The notes below the pieces were generated by a model. The model saw nothing but the letters and a program-made list of their open reading frames with translations, was not told the DNA's origin and did no database searches. From Thermoplasmata archaeon (GTDB lineage Archaea > Thermoplasmatota > E2 > DHVEG-1 > B18-G2): a stretch of DNA of 9,325 nucleotides. Numbering within the stretch: position 1 is the stretch's first letter; each line of letters begins with the position of its first letter. The stretch covers positions 1-9,325 of the forward strand of contig JAGHAD010000003.1 of NCBI GenBank assembly GCA_021161685.1, written 5' to 3'. Positions 1 through 6,222 of this stretch are shown here, in pieces. Position numbers and translations under genes: made by a program.

Positions 1-172
1 GTTTAAATCCGATCTGATCAAGATTTTAAAGGAAAAGAACATCAAGTACATGGAGTTTGATGGAAATAGCATAGAGCTCGGCTACACATGTGGAAAGCCT
101 TTCTCCATCTCAACATTCGCAGTAATAGATGCCGGCACATCCAGTATACTGAAACTATTCAGGGAAGGGTAA
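1..172 (+). CDS. rpl30e: Ribosomal protein L30e, C-terminal part (5' end outside window)
   Basis: Reading in the frame that begins at position 2 gives about 56 residues and a TAA stop at 170-172. The translation runs through LGYTCGKPFSIS and then AVIDAG, which matches the characteristic L30e C-terminus (a cysteine-glycine-lysine-proline-phenylalanine stretch followed by an 'IIDPG'-like loop). L30e is an archaeal/eukaryotic large-subunit ribosomal protein that binds kink-turn RNA. In archaea its gene normally sits between the RNA polymerase A'' gene and nusA, and nusA does follow here after 7 bp. The start and N-terminal half lie upstream of the window. Identification rests on the C-terminal motif and on gene order; I am confident. 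Confidence 0.88.
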   Translation, partial: FKSDLIKILKEKNIKYMEFDGNSIELGYTCGKPFSISTFAVIDAGTSSILKLFREG

Positions 173-179
173 GCGGGAC

Positions 180-605
180 ATGAGAGAGATAACACTTTCG
201 GATGAAGAGATCAGGCGAATAAGAGTTGCATCAGATGTTACAAAGGTTGATATCCTAGATTGTGTAGAAGCTGACGATAGGATAGTTTTCGTTGTAAGGA
301 AAGGACTGATAGGTTTCGCTCTTGGAAAAAATGCTAGAAATCTCGAAATCCTGAGAAATCTCTTCAAAAAGAACATATGGTTTGTCGAATTTGATGAGAA
401 TGAAGAAAACTTCATCAGGAATTTGTTCAAACCTTTTGAGGTGAAATCCGTCACCATAGAGAGGGTTGGCAACAGAAACGTCGCTAAGGTGGAAGTTAAG
501 CAAAGGGAAAAATCTAGGATCATCGGAAAGGGTGGAAAAAACGTTCAGCTCATGAGAGCTTTAGCAAAGAGGCATTCTTCGGTGGATGACATTCAAATCC
601 TGTAA
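180..605 (+). CDS. nusA: Archaeal NusA-like transcription factor (two KH domains)
   Basis: This 141-residue protein has the usual size of archaeal NusA, which lacks the N-terminal RNA-polymerase-binding and S1 domains of bacterial NusA and consists of two KH RNA-binding domains. The first KH loop is seen at about residues 45-53 (GFALGKNAR) and the second at about 114-121 (IIGKGGKN), where the GKGG is a textbook KH GxxG loop. It probably binds RNA during transcription elongation or termination; the archaeal role is less well established than the bacterial one. The ATG at 180 is 7 bp after the rpl30e stop, so both are likely on one transcript. No strong Shine-Dalgarno sequence is seen. In many archaea rps12 and rps7 come next, but here a redox gene cluster follows, so this is the end of the ribosomal/RNA polymerase operon. 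Confidence 0.9.
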   Translation: MREITLSDEEIRRIRVASDVTKVDILDCVEADDRIVFVVRKGLIGFALGKNARNLEILRNLFKKNIWFVEFDENEENFIRNLFKPFEVKSVTIERVGNRNVAKVEVKQREKSRIIGKGGKNVQLMRALAKRHSSVDDIQIL

Positions 606-606
606 A

Positions 607-618
607 TTTTTAAATATT
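607..618 (+). promoter_or_regulatory. Archaeal TATA box for pdhA cluster (leaderless type)
   Basis: The 32-bp gap between nusA and pdhA contains TTTTTAAATATT, a good archaeal TATA box. Its centre is about 25-26 bp upstream of the GTG start at 638, which is the normal TATA-to-transcription-start distance. Transcription would therefore begin at or next to the start codon, giving a leaderless mRNA. No Shine-Dalgarno motif is present in front of the GTG, which agrees with this. The T run at 607-611 could also serve as a weak terminator for nusA. The call is from spacing and composition only. Confidence 0.6.
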
Positions 619-637
619 AATTTACTTATTTCACTCT

Positions 638-2110
638 GTGAGAATAAGGGATCACCCGATTCTGGAATTTAAAAGGGGAAAGAAGATTCACTTCTATTTT
701 AACGGAAAAAAGCTCTATGGATATGAAGGAGAAAGCATTTCTGCATCAATTGTTGCAAACGGTATACACGTTCTATCGAGGAGCTTGAGATACAAAAATC
801 CAAGGGGTTTTTTCTGCGGAATTGGTAAGTGCTCTTCTTGTTTGATGAATGTTGATGGAATACCAAATGTTAGGACTTGCATAACTCCTTTAAAGGAAGG
901 CATGGAAGTAAGGACGCAAGAAGGTTATGCGGATCTGCCTTCTGTTAGCTTTCGTGGGAGAAAAAAGAAGAAAATAGAGACAGATGTTCTTGTAATAGGA
1001 GCTGGTCCAGCTGGCTTGACATCTGCAATAGAAGCAGCCAAACAAGGAGTTAGGGTCTTACTAGTAGATGAAAATCCAAGGATCGGTGGACAGCTCGTAA
1101 AACAGACTCACAAGTTCTTTGGATCCAAAGAGGAATTTGCGGGGAAAAGAGGGATAGAGATAGCGGAGATCTTGGGCAGGAAAGTACAAGAAGATGAAAA
1201 TATAGATGTTCTCCTGCAAACCACCGCCTTCGGTTACTATGAAAATGGCAAGGATAATTTTCATCTCTTTGGTTTGGTCAAAAGGGTAGATGGTGAAGAA
1301 GAGGTTTATAAAGTTGAGTGTAAAAGTGCAATTTTTGCATGCGGTGCAATGGAAAACATGCTTGTTTTCCCAGGAAACGATCTACCAGGTATTTATGGAG
1401 CTGGAGGGGTTCAAACTTTGATGAACGTCTATGGTATATTACCTGGAAAAAAAGTGCTCATGGTTGGATCTGGAAATGTAGGTTTAATTGTCTCCTATCA
1501 GCTTTTGCAGGCTGGAGCTGAGGTTGTATGCATTGTTGAAGCTATGCCAAGGATAGGGGGATACCATGTTCACGCTGCTAAAGTTAGAAGATGCGGTGTT
1601 CCCATACTTACGTCTCATACCATAGTTGAAGCGAAGGGAAAAGAGAGGGTTGAGAGTGCTGTTATAGGCAGGATCGATGAGAAGTGGAATGTCATAAAAG
1701 GAAGTGAAAGAGAAATAGAATGTGATACCATCTGCTTAGCCGTTGGTCTTTCTCCCTCCATAAAGCTCATTGCTCAAACTGGAGCTGAAGTCAGGTTCAT
1801 ACCAGAAGCGGGAGGTTACGTTGCCCTGCATAACAAATTCATGGAAACAACAAAGAAAGGAATATTCGTAGCTGGGGATGCATCTGGAGTAGAGGAGGCA
1901 TCGATCGCGATTGTTGAGGGAAAGATAGCTGGTTTTTCTGCCGCAAAATTCTCTTTGGGAGAGAGGGTAGAAGAAAAGGACATAGAGAAGCATCTAAGGA
2001 GGTTGAACGAGTTAAGAGCTGGACCTTTTGGAGAAAGGGGAAGGAAAGCTAAAGAAAAGATCCTAGCTATGATGGAGAGGAGACGATGGGATATAAGGAG
2101 GACGGTGTAA
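638..2110 (+). CDS. pdhA: Dye-linked L-proline dehydrogenase-type complex, alpha subunit (FAD/NAD oxidoreductase with N-terminal [2Fe-2S] domain)
   Basis: This 490-residue protein (about 54 kDa) starts with GTG at 638. Residues about 15-100 look like the [2Fe-2S] domain found at the N-terminus of sarcosine oxidase alpha and related proteins, with all four ligands present: Cys60, Cys65, Cys68 and Cys81 (C-x4-C-x2-C-x12-C). A pyridine-nucleotide-disulfide oxidoreductase fold follows: the FAD-binding GAGPAG at 121-126, a second dinucleotide site GSGNVG at 277-282, and the FAD-contacting GIFVAGDASG at 408-417. In Thermococcus profundus the corresponding alpha subunit has NADH dehydrogenase (diaphorase) activity, and the complex also contains the PdhF, PdhX and PdhB types of subunit; all three are encoded directly downstream here in the same order. 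The likely role is to link electrons from PdhB to NAD(H) or another carrier. Relatives with the same fold include sarcosine oxidase alpha, HcnB and opine oxidase subunit A, so the substrate of the complex is inferred from gene order and sizes. Confidence 0.85.
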   Translation: MRIRDHPILEFKRGKKIHFYFNGKKLYGYEGESISASIVANGIHVLSRSLRYKNPRGFFCGIGKCSSCLMNVDGIPNVRTCITPLKEGMEVRTQEGYADLPSVSFRGRKKKKIETDVLVIGAGPAGLTSAIEAAKQGVRVLLVDENPRIGGQLVKQTHKFFGSKEEFAGKRGIEIAEILGRKVQEDENIDVLLQTTAFGYYENGKDNFHLFGLVKRVDGEEEVYKVECKSAIFACGAMENMLVFPGNDLPGIYGAGGVQTLMNVYGILPGKKVLMVGSGNVGLIVSYQLLQAGAEVVCIVEAMPRIGGYHVHAAKVRRCGVPILTSHTIVEAKGKERVESAVIGRIDEKWNVIKGSEREIECDTICLAVGLSPSIKLIAQTGAEVRFIPEAGGYVALHNKFMETTKKGIFVAGDASGVEEASIAIVEGKIAGFSAAKFSLGERVEEKDIEKHLRRLNELRAGPFGERGRKAKEKILAMMERRRWDIRRTV

Positions 2111-2550
2111 TCTCTATCGATGATCTTAAATTGCCAAACGAGGAGCAATTGAAAAAAGGCGTAGCAATTGTGGAGTGTCTCGAAAATATACCTTGTAATC
2201 CATGCGTAGAGGCTTGTCCATTCGGAGCCATAACCATGAGAGACCTAAACGATACACCCAAGGTAAATTATGATAAATGCACTGGATGCAAAAGATGCAT
2301 AGCTGTATGCCCGGGTCTTGCGATATTTGTTGTAAAGCTAGAAGGTGAAGACGCTCTCATTTCTCTACCATATGAGTTTCTACCTGTTCCAAAAAAAGGG
2401 GATGTGGTCTTTGCATTGGATAGAGAAGGAAAGGTTAGGGGAAATGCCAAGGTAGAGGAGGTTAGAAAAGTTGGTAAAACCCATATCATCACCATAAGAA
2501 CAAAAAAAGAGGATGCGATGGTGGTTAGAAACATAAGGGTGGTAAAGTGA
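2086..2550 (+). CDS. pdhF: Ferredoxin-like 2x[4Fe-4S] subunit of the dehydrogenase complex
   Basis: This 154-residue protein has eight cysteines placed for two [4Fe-4S] clusters: Cys31, Cys37, Cys40 and Cys44, then Cys65, Cys68, Cys71 and Cys75. The second set is a classical C-x2-C-x2-C-x3-CP motif (CTGCKRCIAVCP). The first set has C-x5-C-x2-C-x3-CP, a wider first spacing than usual. The remaining 70 or so residues have no cysteine and look beta-rich, with an unassigned role. The ATG at 2086 overlaps the end of pdhA by 25 bp and has a GGAGAGG ribosome-binding site at 2074-2080, five bases upstream, which supports this start. It should shuttle electrons between the PdhB/PdhX part and PdhA. The size and place match the gamma subunit (pdhF) of the T. 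profundus complex. Confidence 0.82.
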   Translation: MGYKEDGVISIDDLKLPNEEQLKKGVAIVECLENIPCNPCVEACPFGAITMRDLNDTPKVNYDKCTGCKRCIAVCPGLAIFVVKLEGEDALISLPYEFLPVPKKGDVVFALDREGKVRGNAKVEEVRKVGKTHIITIRTKKEDAMVVRNIRVVK

Positions 2551-2819
2551 AAAGGAAGATAGTATGTAGGTGTGAAGATGTCAGTGAGGAAGAAATAATT
2601 TCTGCAATAGATGAAGGTTGTACAGATCTGGAGGAACTTAGGAGGAAACTGAGGATAGGAATGGGAGCTTGTCAGGGAAGAACATGTATACCGATTGTTG
2701 TAAGGATTCTTGCGAGAAAAACTGGAAAGAAGATTGAAGAGATTCCTTTCCCAACATCCCGCCCTCCAGTGGTACCGGTAAAGCTTGGTTCCTTAGCAAG
2801 TGATGAAGATGAAATTTGA
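2547..2819 (+). CDS. pdhX: BFD-type [2Fe-2S] small subunit of the dehydrogenase complex
   Basis: This 90-residue protein carries the BFD-like [2Fe-2S] pattern: Cys7-x-Cys9 near the start (VCRCEDV) and Cys42-x4-Cys47 after a helix pair (ACQGRTC). This is the fold of bacterioferritin-associated ferredoxin and of the C-terminal domain of many sarcosine oxidase alpha and nitrite reductase proteins. A proline-rich tail follows (RPPVVPVKLGSLA at residues 72-84), resembling a motif I recall near the C-terminus of related small subunits. It starts with GTG at 2547, which overlaps the pdhF stop in a GTGA arrangement, so translation is probably coupled. It corresponds to the small delta subunit (pdhX) of archaeal proline dehydrogenase complexes and should be an electron carrier. 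All four expected ligands are intact. Confidence 0.82.
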   Translation: MKRKIVCRCEDVSEEEIISAIDEGCTDLEELRRKLRIGMGACQGRTCIPIVVRILARKTGKKIEEIPFPTSRPPVVPVKLGSLASDEDEI

Positions 2820-3951
2820 TGCTGTTATTGTTGGTGGAGGTATCAACGGTTGTTCCCTAGCGTATCAGCTGGCAGAAAAGGGAATGAAAGTGGCTCTCTT
2901 CGAAAGGAATTACATATGCTCAGGGGCAACCGGAAGATGTGGGGCAGGCATTAGACAACAGTGGAGTACCAGGGAAAACATACTTCTCGCGATGGAGAGC
3001 GTAAGGATATTCAGTAAATTGGATAGGGAATTAAATCAGGACATTGGCTTCAGGCAGGGTGGATATTTGATCATGGTGCACGATGAAAGAGATCTTGAAG
3101 AGGCAAAGAAGAACGTGAAACTGCAGAGATCTTTGGGTTTGGATGTATCGATAGTTGATAGAGAGGATATAAAGGAGATAGTTCCGATTCTGGATGTTGA
3201 TGGAATAGGAGCCATAGCTGCCACCTTTTGTCCAACGGATGGGCATGCCGATCCATTCAAAACAACCTTTGCATATGCGAGGAATGCAAGCATGCTGGGC
3301 GCAAAGATATATACGCATACTGCTGTTGAAGGGATTTTGAAAAAGGGAAAAAGGGTTGCTGGGGTTAAGACGAGCAAGGGAAATTTCGAATGCGATTACT
3401 TGGTAAACTGCGCTGGAGCATGGTCAAAGGAGATAGCAAAGATGGCTGGAATAAGTATTCCAAATGTTCCTTACAGGAAAGAGATAATTGTAACGGAGAG
3501 GATAAAACCAATTTTCAAGGCAATGGTCATATCTTTCAAAGATGGTATTTATTTCAGCCAGCAGGAGGAAGGGCATATACTTGGAGGGATACCAAATCCC
3601 CATGAGAGGGAAGGTTACCTTACAATGACAACCTTTTCATTTCTAACCCACATGGCAAAAACCCTTTTAAGATATGCGCCTTCGCTTGCTCACATAAGGG
3701 TTTTGAGACACTGGACGGGTTTTTACGATGTCTCTCCAGATGCGAGACCAATTCTTGGAGAAGATCCAAAGGTAAAGGGATTTATCCACTGCCATGGTTT
3801 TAGTGGGCACGGCTTTATGCTATCGCCAGCTGTAACAAAGATACTTGCAGAGTACATAGCCGATGGAAGAAAATCTGAATTTCTGGAAAGTTTGAGCATA
3901 GAGAGGTTTGAAAAGGGAGAGATTAAAAGAGAAGCATCGGTGGTTGGATAA
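2809..3951 (+). CDS. pdhB: Dye-linked L-proline dehydrogenase-type complex, beta (catalytic) subunit, DAO family
   Basis: This roughly 380-residue protein (about 43 kDa) belongs to the D-amino-acid-oxidase/sarcosine-oxidase-beta (DAO) family. The FAD-binding GGGING lies at residues 12-17 counted from the upstream GTG, with the ribose-binding acid in ALFERN at about 35. Further family marks are GATGRCGAGIRQQW at about 42-55, HWTGFYDVSPDARPILG at 304-320 and the C-terminal flavin contact CHGFSGHGFM at 331-340. It oxidises the substrate, probably L-proline to pyrroline-5-carboxylate, and passes electrons to PdhX/PdhF/PdhA. Three starts are possible: GTG 2800, ATG 2803 and ATG 2809. I prefer 2809 because GTGAT at 2800-2804 could pair with the 16S rRNA end at suitable spacing. 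Every choice overlaps the end of pdhX. Alternative substrates are sarcosine, D-proline, hydroxyproline or another secondary amine; sequence alone does not decide. Confidence 0.84.
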   Translation: MKFDAVIVGGGINGCSLAYQLAEKGMKVALFERNYICSGATGRCGAGIRQQWSTRENILLAMESVRIFSKLDRELNQDIGFRQGGYLIMVHDERDLEEAKKNVKLQRSLGLDVSIVDREDIKEIVPILDVDGIGAIAATFCPTDGHADPFKTTFAYARNASMLGAKIYTHTAVEGILKKGKRVAGVKTSKGNFECDYLVNCAGAWSKEIAKMAGISIPNVPYRKEIIVTERIKPIFKAMVISFKDGIYFSQQEEGHILGGIPNPHEREGYLTMTTFSFLTHMAKTLLRYAPSLAHIRVLRHWTGFYDVSPDARPILGEDPKVKGFIHCHGFSGHGFMLSPAVTKILAEYIADGRKSEFLESLSIERFEKGEIKREASVVG

Positions 3952-3956
3952 AAGAA

Positions 3957-3964
3957 TTAAAAAT
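3957..3964 (+). promoter_or_regulatory. Probable TATA box for gatE (leaderless type)
   Basis: The 32-bp gap between pdhB and gatE holds TTAAAAAT preceded by the purine-rich AAAAGAA, which could be a BRE. The centre lies about 24 bp upstream of the GTG start at 3984, so the transcript probably begins at the start codon. There is no Shine-Dalgarno motif in front of the GTG. Read-through from pdhB is also possible because no clear T-rich terminator separates them. Confidence 0.5.
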
Positions 3965-3983
3965 CATTTCTATATCATGTAGT

Positions 3984-5858
3984 GTGGATTACGAAAAGCT
4001 TGGATTCAGGGCTGGATTGGAGATCCATCAGCAGATAGATACAAAAAAATTGTTCTGCAAGTGCCCATCGAAGTTAGCAGATAAAGGCGATTACAATTTT
4101 TTTAGAAGACTTAGACCAACCCAGAGCGAGCTCGGAGAGATAGATAGGGCGGCAATAGCTGAGATGAAAAAGGGGAGGACCTTCTTTTATGAAGCCAGCA
4201 ATTGCTCAACCTGTCTGGTTGAGGCGGATGAGGAGCCTCCACATGAGATGAACAGGGAAGCATTAGATGTTGCCCTTACGGTTGCCCTCATGCTGAATGC
4301 AGACATAGTTGATGAAATCCATGTTATGAGAAAGATAGTGATAGATGGCTCCGCAACCTCAGGCTTCCAGAGAACCGCTTTGATTGCCTTGAATGGAAAG
4401 GCGAAGGACGTTGGAATAGAAACGATTGCCATAGAAGAGGATGCCGCTAGGAAGCTGGAAGAGGATGGTAAAAAAGTTACCTATGGGCTTGATAGGCTGG
4501 GAATTCCCCTTATCGAGGTGTCAACTTCTGCAGAGATAAAAAGTCCAAAGCATGCTAGGGAAATAGCCGAATACATAGGTTCCTTGTTTCAGAGTACTGG
4601 AAAATGTAAAAGAGGGTTGGGAACCATAAGGCAGGATATAAATGTATCAATAAAAGGCGGAGCGAGGGTTGAGATAAAAGGTGTTCAATCGCTCTCAGCG
4701 ATAGAGAAAGTTGCGGAGTTTGAAGCTTTAAGGCAAGTTGACCTGTTGGAGATAAGGAAAATTCTGAAGGAAAGGGGGATTGAAGAAAAGGACATAAAAG
4801 AGCAAGTTGCCGTAGACATTTCTGATTGTTTGGAAAAAAGCGATTCGAGAATGATGAAGAAAGCTCTATCAAAAGGAGAAAGAGCCCTAGCACTCAAGCT
4901 TCCTGGATTCTCTGGATTGTTAAAGAGGAAGTATTCCAGGCTCGGTAGAGAATTTGCGGTACATGCAAGGGTGAGGGGAGGGATTGGAGGAATAATTCAC
5001 AGCGATGAACTTCCAGGTTATGGGATAGATGAAAAGATCGTTGAAAGGTTAAAAGCAAGATTAGGGGCAAATGAAAAAGATGCGTTTGCCCTGTTTATTG
5101 GAAAGAAGCTAGAAAATGCAATAAATGCAGTTAAGGAAAGAGCTGTAGAAGCTCTTAAAGGGGTTCCAGAGGAAGTGAGAAAAGTCCTTCCAGATCATAC
5201 TACTGAATACATGCGCCCTCTCCCAGGATCGGCAAGGATGTATCCAGAAACCGATGTTCCTCCGATCAGGATAAAGAAAAAACACATCGAGAGGTTATTA
5301 AAAGAATTGCCCGAAATGCCGGAAAGAAGGGAAGAAAGGATGATCAAAGAGTATGGTTTGAATAGGGAATTGGTCAGACAGCTTCTGAATGCGGGATATG
5401 CAAACGATTTCGAGAAGCTTGCAAGGAAATTTCCGGGACATGAAAGAACGATTGCAAAGATATTTTTGAACGTGTTTCCGGAAATCGAGAAAGAAGGTAT
5501 TGATGTTTCTCTGATCAATACTAGCTTGCTAGAGGAAGTCCTTGTTCACCTTGAAAAGGGATCCTTTGCCAAAGAAGGTTTGCCGGAGCTTTTGAAGTAC
5601 ATTGCCCTTCACAGGGAAAAAAGCGTGGATGAAGCAATTGATGAATGCAATTTAAGGTTGGCCAAATTGGATGAGCTGAGGGAATTTGTGAGAAAAGCAA
5701 TTCGTGAGAGGAGGGATTTTGTTAAGGAAAAAGGAATGCGCGCTTTTGCCCCATTGATGGGAATCGTCATGGATAAATACAGGGGGAGGATGGATGGAAA
5801 GGTGATCAGCGAGATAGTAAAGGAAGAGTTGAACAGTTTTCTTGAATCTAACTCCTGA
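3984..5858 (+). CDS. gatE: Glutamyl-tRNA(Gln) amidotransferase subunit E
   Basis: This 624-residue protein has the usual length of archaeal GatE. With GatD it forms GatDE, which phosphorylates and amidates Glu-tRNA(Gln) to give Gln-tRNA(Gln) in archaea lacking a true glutaminyl-tRNA synthetase of their own. The N-terminal kinase/amidotransferase 'cradle' is clear: AGLEIHQQ at residues 10-17, four cysteines at 25, 27, 74 and 77 in the place of the GatB/GatE metal site, GIPLIEVSTS at 173-182 and GTIRQDINVSI at 213-223. An AspRS-type insertion domain, the feature separating GatE from GatB, spans about residues 300-425. The C-terminal helical YqeY-like tRNA-binding tail runs from about 455 to the end. 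The GTG start at 3984 is supported by the conserved DYEKLGFRAGLEIH beginning and the upstream TATA box. GatD is not in the window, so the two subunits are encoded apart or further away. Confidence 0.96.
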   Translation: MDYEKLGFRAGLEIHQQIDTKKLFCKCPSKLADKGDYNFFRRLRPTQSELGEIDRAAIAEMKKGRTFFYEASNCSTCLVEADEEPPHEMNREALDVALTVALMLNADIVDEIHVMRKIVIDGSATSGFQRTALIALNGKAKDVGIETIAIEEDAARKLEEDGKKVTYGLDRLGIPLIEVSTSAEIKSPKHAREIAEYIGSLFQSTGKCKRGLGTIRQDINVSIKGGARVEIKGVQSLSAIEKVAEFEALRQVDLLEIRKILKERGIEEKDIKEQVAVDISDCLEKSDSRMMKKALSKGERALALKLPGFSGLLKRKYSRLGREFAVHARVRGGIGGIIHSDELPGYGIDEKIVERLKARLGANEKDAFALFIGKKLENAINAVKERAVEALKGVPEEVRKVLPDHTTEYMRPLPGSARMYPETDVPPIRIKKKHIERLLKELPEMPERREERMIKEYGLNRELVRQLLNAGYANDFEKLARKFPGHERTIAKIFLNVFPEIEKEGIDVSLINTSLLEEVLVHLEKGSFAKEGLPELLKYIALHREKSVDEAIDECNLRLAKLDELREFVRKAIRERRDFVKEKGMRAFAPLMGIVMDKYRGRMDGKVISEIVKEELNSFLESNS

Positions 5859-6222
5859 TATCGAATTCAAACCACTCAACTTTACCTCTCTTAACCAGTT
5901 CCTTTATCTTCTTTTGTAAAGGTGAAAGTTTCGACTTGTTCGTCTTTATTTCGACAAAAATTATCTTATCATCCTCAAACTGTATCCCATCTATTGGGGA
6001 TCCTATGAACCTGAAGTTTTCTGGAGAGAATGGATATGATTGCATGAATGGAGCGAACTGTTCCGTTATTTTTCCATAGGTTACCGATAGGGATCTCTTT
6101 TGCTCGATAGATCTTTCCATCTTTTCCCTCAGCGGAGAAATTACGAGCCTGTAAACCGCAATAAGAGTAATTATTACTCCAAACAGAAGACCGATAAAAA
6201 ATAACCATGTTTCCATCAGCAT
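5848..6222 (-). CDS. Membrane-anchored Holliday-junction-resolvase-like endonuclease
   Basis: A hydrophobic segment close to the N-terminus (ETWLFFIGLLFGVIITLIAV) predicts one membrane helix, followed by a basic linker and a small nuclease domain. That domain matches the 'endonuclease related to archaeal Holliday junction resolvase' family (PF10107 type): EQFAPF, RFIGSPIDGI, the core IIFVEIKTNKS and then LSPLQKKI. The Asp of SPID, the ExK of VEIK and the following Gln form a PD-(D/E)xK-like active site that looks complete, so it may cut DNA; the substrate is unknown. An ATG at 6261 is in frame, but 6222 (124 residues) is better: GAGGTTATC lies directly in front of it and fits the archaeal ribosome-binding sequence. 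Another ATG at 6216 is also possible. The gene overlaps the glycosyltransferase stop by 7 bp, so it is probably translationally coupled. Its last 11 bp overlap the end of gatE convergently. Confidence 0.78.
   Translation of the reverse strand: MLMETWLFFIGLLFGVIITLIAVYRLVISPLREKMERSIEQKRSLSVTYGKITEQFAPFMQSYPFSPENFRFIGSPIDGIQFEDDKIIFVEIKTNKSKLSPLQKKIKELVKRGKVEWFEFDIRS

Noticed and set aside
155..523. Minus-strand open frame of 122 codons opposite nusA
   Set aside because: Antisense to two clear KH motifs; Ser/Leu/Phe-rich composition as expected from the complement of Lys/Glu/Arg codons.
1816..2148. Minus-strand open frame of 110 codons over the pdhA/pdhF junction
   Set aside because: It is antisense to two genes with intact cofactor motifs, has no ribosome-binding site and no recognisable domain.
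2086..2819. Possible frameshifted remains of one larger gene (pdhA/pdhF/pdhX overlaps)
   Set aside because: Each frame begins with a proper start, pdhF has a good ribosome-binding site, and each protein carries a complete cofactor site. Separate pdhF and pdhX genes are known in Thermococcus, so these are real overlapping genes.
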